A stretch of DNA of 6,830 bases. Source: Paenibacillaceae bacterium (GTDB lineage: Bacteria > Bacillota > Bacilli > Paenibacillales > NBRC-103111). The notes beneath the pieces are model-generated. The model made no database searches. It had not been told where the DNA came from and saw only the letters and a list, made by a program, of their open reading frames with translations. The translations under genes and the position numbers were made by a program. The stretch is from positions 1-6,830 of the forward strand of contig JAJFMO010000246.1 in assembly GCA_020697475.1 (NCBI GenBank), read 5' to 3'. Positions 6,415-6,830 of this stretch are shown here, piece after piece; the first letter of the stretch is position 1, and the number at the start of each line of letters is the position of its first letter.

Positions 6415-6430
6415 TTGCACTCCCATGCAA
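6415..6430. promoter_or_regulatory. Candidate ComA-type operator 2 (directly after comX stop)
   Basis: TTGCACTCCCATGCAA has the same dyad as the first site; both share TTGCAC-N5-TGCAA. It starts on the base after the comX TAG. Further half-sites follow at once, TTGC and GCAA making TTGCGCAA at 6437-6444, so the element may extend from 6415 to 6444. No promoter close downstream is evident on the plus strand, and the comP promoter is about 200 bp away on the other side. Confidence 0.45.
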
Positions 6431-6512
6431 ACATATTTGCGCAATCCACCTCGCAGAATGGATGACTTGATGAATTCAACGCAATTCCGCTTGCATCATT
6501 TTACCAGAAAAT

Positions 6513-6556
6513 AAAGAGATTGTGTATCGTAAATTTCGCCGATACGCAATCTCTTT
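6513..6556. terminator. Strong rho-independent terminator of comX, possibly bidirectional
   Basis: AAAGAGATTGTGTATCG (6513-6529) pairs with CGATACGCAATCTCTTT (6540-6556) across a 10-base loop. This is a 17-bp stem with one G-T wobble. On the plus strand it continues into TTGCATTTT after the terminal T-run, and on the minus strand the stem ends in CTTTATTTT, so it could work both ways. It isolates comX from the gene at 6666. Confidence 0.85.
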
Positions 6557-6665
6557 TGCATTTTCCGGAAGTCTTTTTTTTCCTCTACCGGCAAGCAATT
6601 TGCAGTGCATTTTAATAGAATTCGGGGTATGATCGTGTATATCATTTGCGAATGGAGGTCACTTG
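6557..6665 (+). promoter_or_regulatory. Upstream region and ribosome binding site of the right-edge gene
   Basis: GGAGG at 6654-6658 lies seven bases before ATG at 6666 and is a clear ribosome binding site. TATGAT at 6628-6633 is a possible -10, but no -35 lies at proper spacing, so the promoter is uncertain. Confidence 0.4.
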
Positions 6666-6830
6666 ATGGAAAAACCCGGCCAGGCTCAAGAAGTTTCCAT
6701 CGCCGGAGACGTCGCAAAGACCGATCCCCCGAAGTCGTGGGAACTGTTCGATGCGGTGATGGATAATCCGGAGGATGAGGAGTTCTTCTTGCTGGCGATC
6801 CAATCCGTGCTGCATAACCAGAGGATGAGA
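6666..6830 (+). CDS. Hypothetical protein, N-terminal fragment (cut by window edge)
   Basis: 55 codons are open from ATG 6666 to the window edge, with GGAGG seven bases upstream. A TTG directly before the ATG is an alternative but less likely start. The first 20 or so residues (MEKPGQAQEVSIAGD and on) look disordered. They are followed by an acidic, probably helical stretch with Trp-Glu-Leu-Phe-Asp-Ala-Val-Met and then Glu-Glu-Phe-Phe-Leu-Leu-Ala-Ile. No signal peptide or known motif is visible and I do not recognise the family. A strong terminator separates it from comX, so a link with the com system is not supported. Confidence 0.6.
   Translation, partial: MEKPGQAQEVSIAGDVAKTDPPKSWELFDAVMDNPEDEEFFLLAIQSVLHNQRMR

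Noticed and set aside
6437..6444. TTGCGCAA palindrome as an independent operator
   Set aside because: An 8-bp palindrome is expected by chance at this rate; I keep it only as a possible extension of the dyad at 6415-6430.
6425..6514. 29-codon plus-strand frame (starting MQTYLRNPP) just after comX
   Set aside because: The only purine-rich site is 14 bases upstream, the start sits inside the dyad at 6415-6430, and the product shows no recognisable feature. It could only be kept with conservation or ribosome profiling.

Overview
The window looks like chromosomal DNA of a spore-former-type Firmicute, most likely Paenibacillus or a close relative (inference). The reasons are strong purine-rich Shine-Dalgarno sites with G-runs, medium GC content, and a mix of carbohydrate/sulfatase genes, an AraC-type regulator and a Bacillus-type pheromone quorum-sensing cassette.

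The right two thirds hold a complete but rearranged ComQXPA-type quorum-sensing system. On the minus strand, reading right to left, lie comP (sensor kinase, start corrected to 6171), comA (response regulator) and comQ (isoprenyl transferase). They are packed with ATGA and TAATG overlaps, so they look like one operon. The pheromone precursor gene comX was not an obvious long ORF. It is a 57-codon gene at 6241-6414 on the opposite strand, divergent from comP, with an excellent ribosome binding site, an extended -10 promoter and a strong downstream terminator. Its product ends in Pro-Ala-Glu-Ile-Trp-Ser, with Trp next to the last residue as expected for a prenylated ComX pheromone. In Bacillus subtilis the order is comQ-comX-comP-comA on one strand; here comX is flipped and comQ has moved to the end. 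Two 16-bp dyads sharing TTGCAC-N5-TGCAA, in and just after comX, keep the geometry of the B. subtilis ComA box (TTGCGG-N4-CCGCAA). They are candidate operators.

The left third is a carbohydrate-type module on the same (minus) strand. It holds an AraC-family regulator only about 39 bp after comQ, a terminator-like hairpin, a Gfo/Idh/MocA-family oxidoreductase, and the first 38 codons of a sulfatase overlapping the oxidoreductase stop. With no terminator visible between comQ and the AraC gene, the quorum-sensing operon may read into the regulator.

The right edge holds the first 55 codons of an unrecognised plus-strand gene behind its own ribosome binding site.
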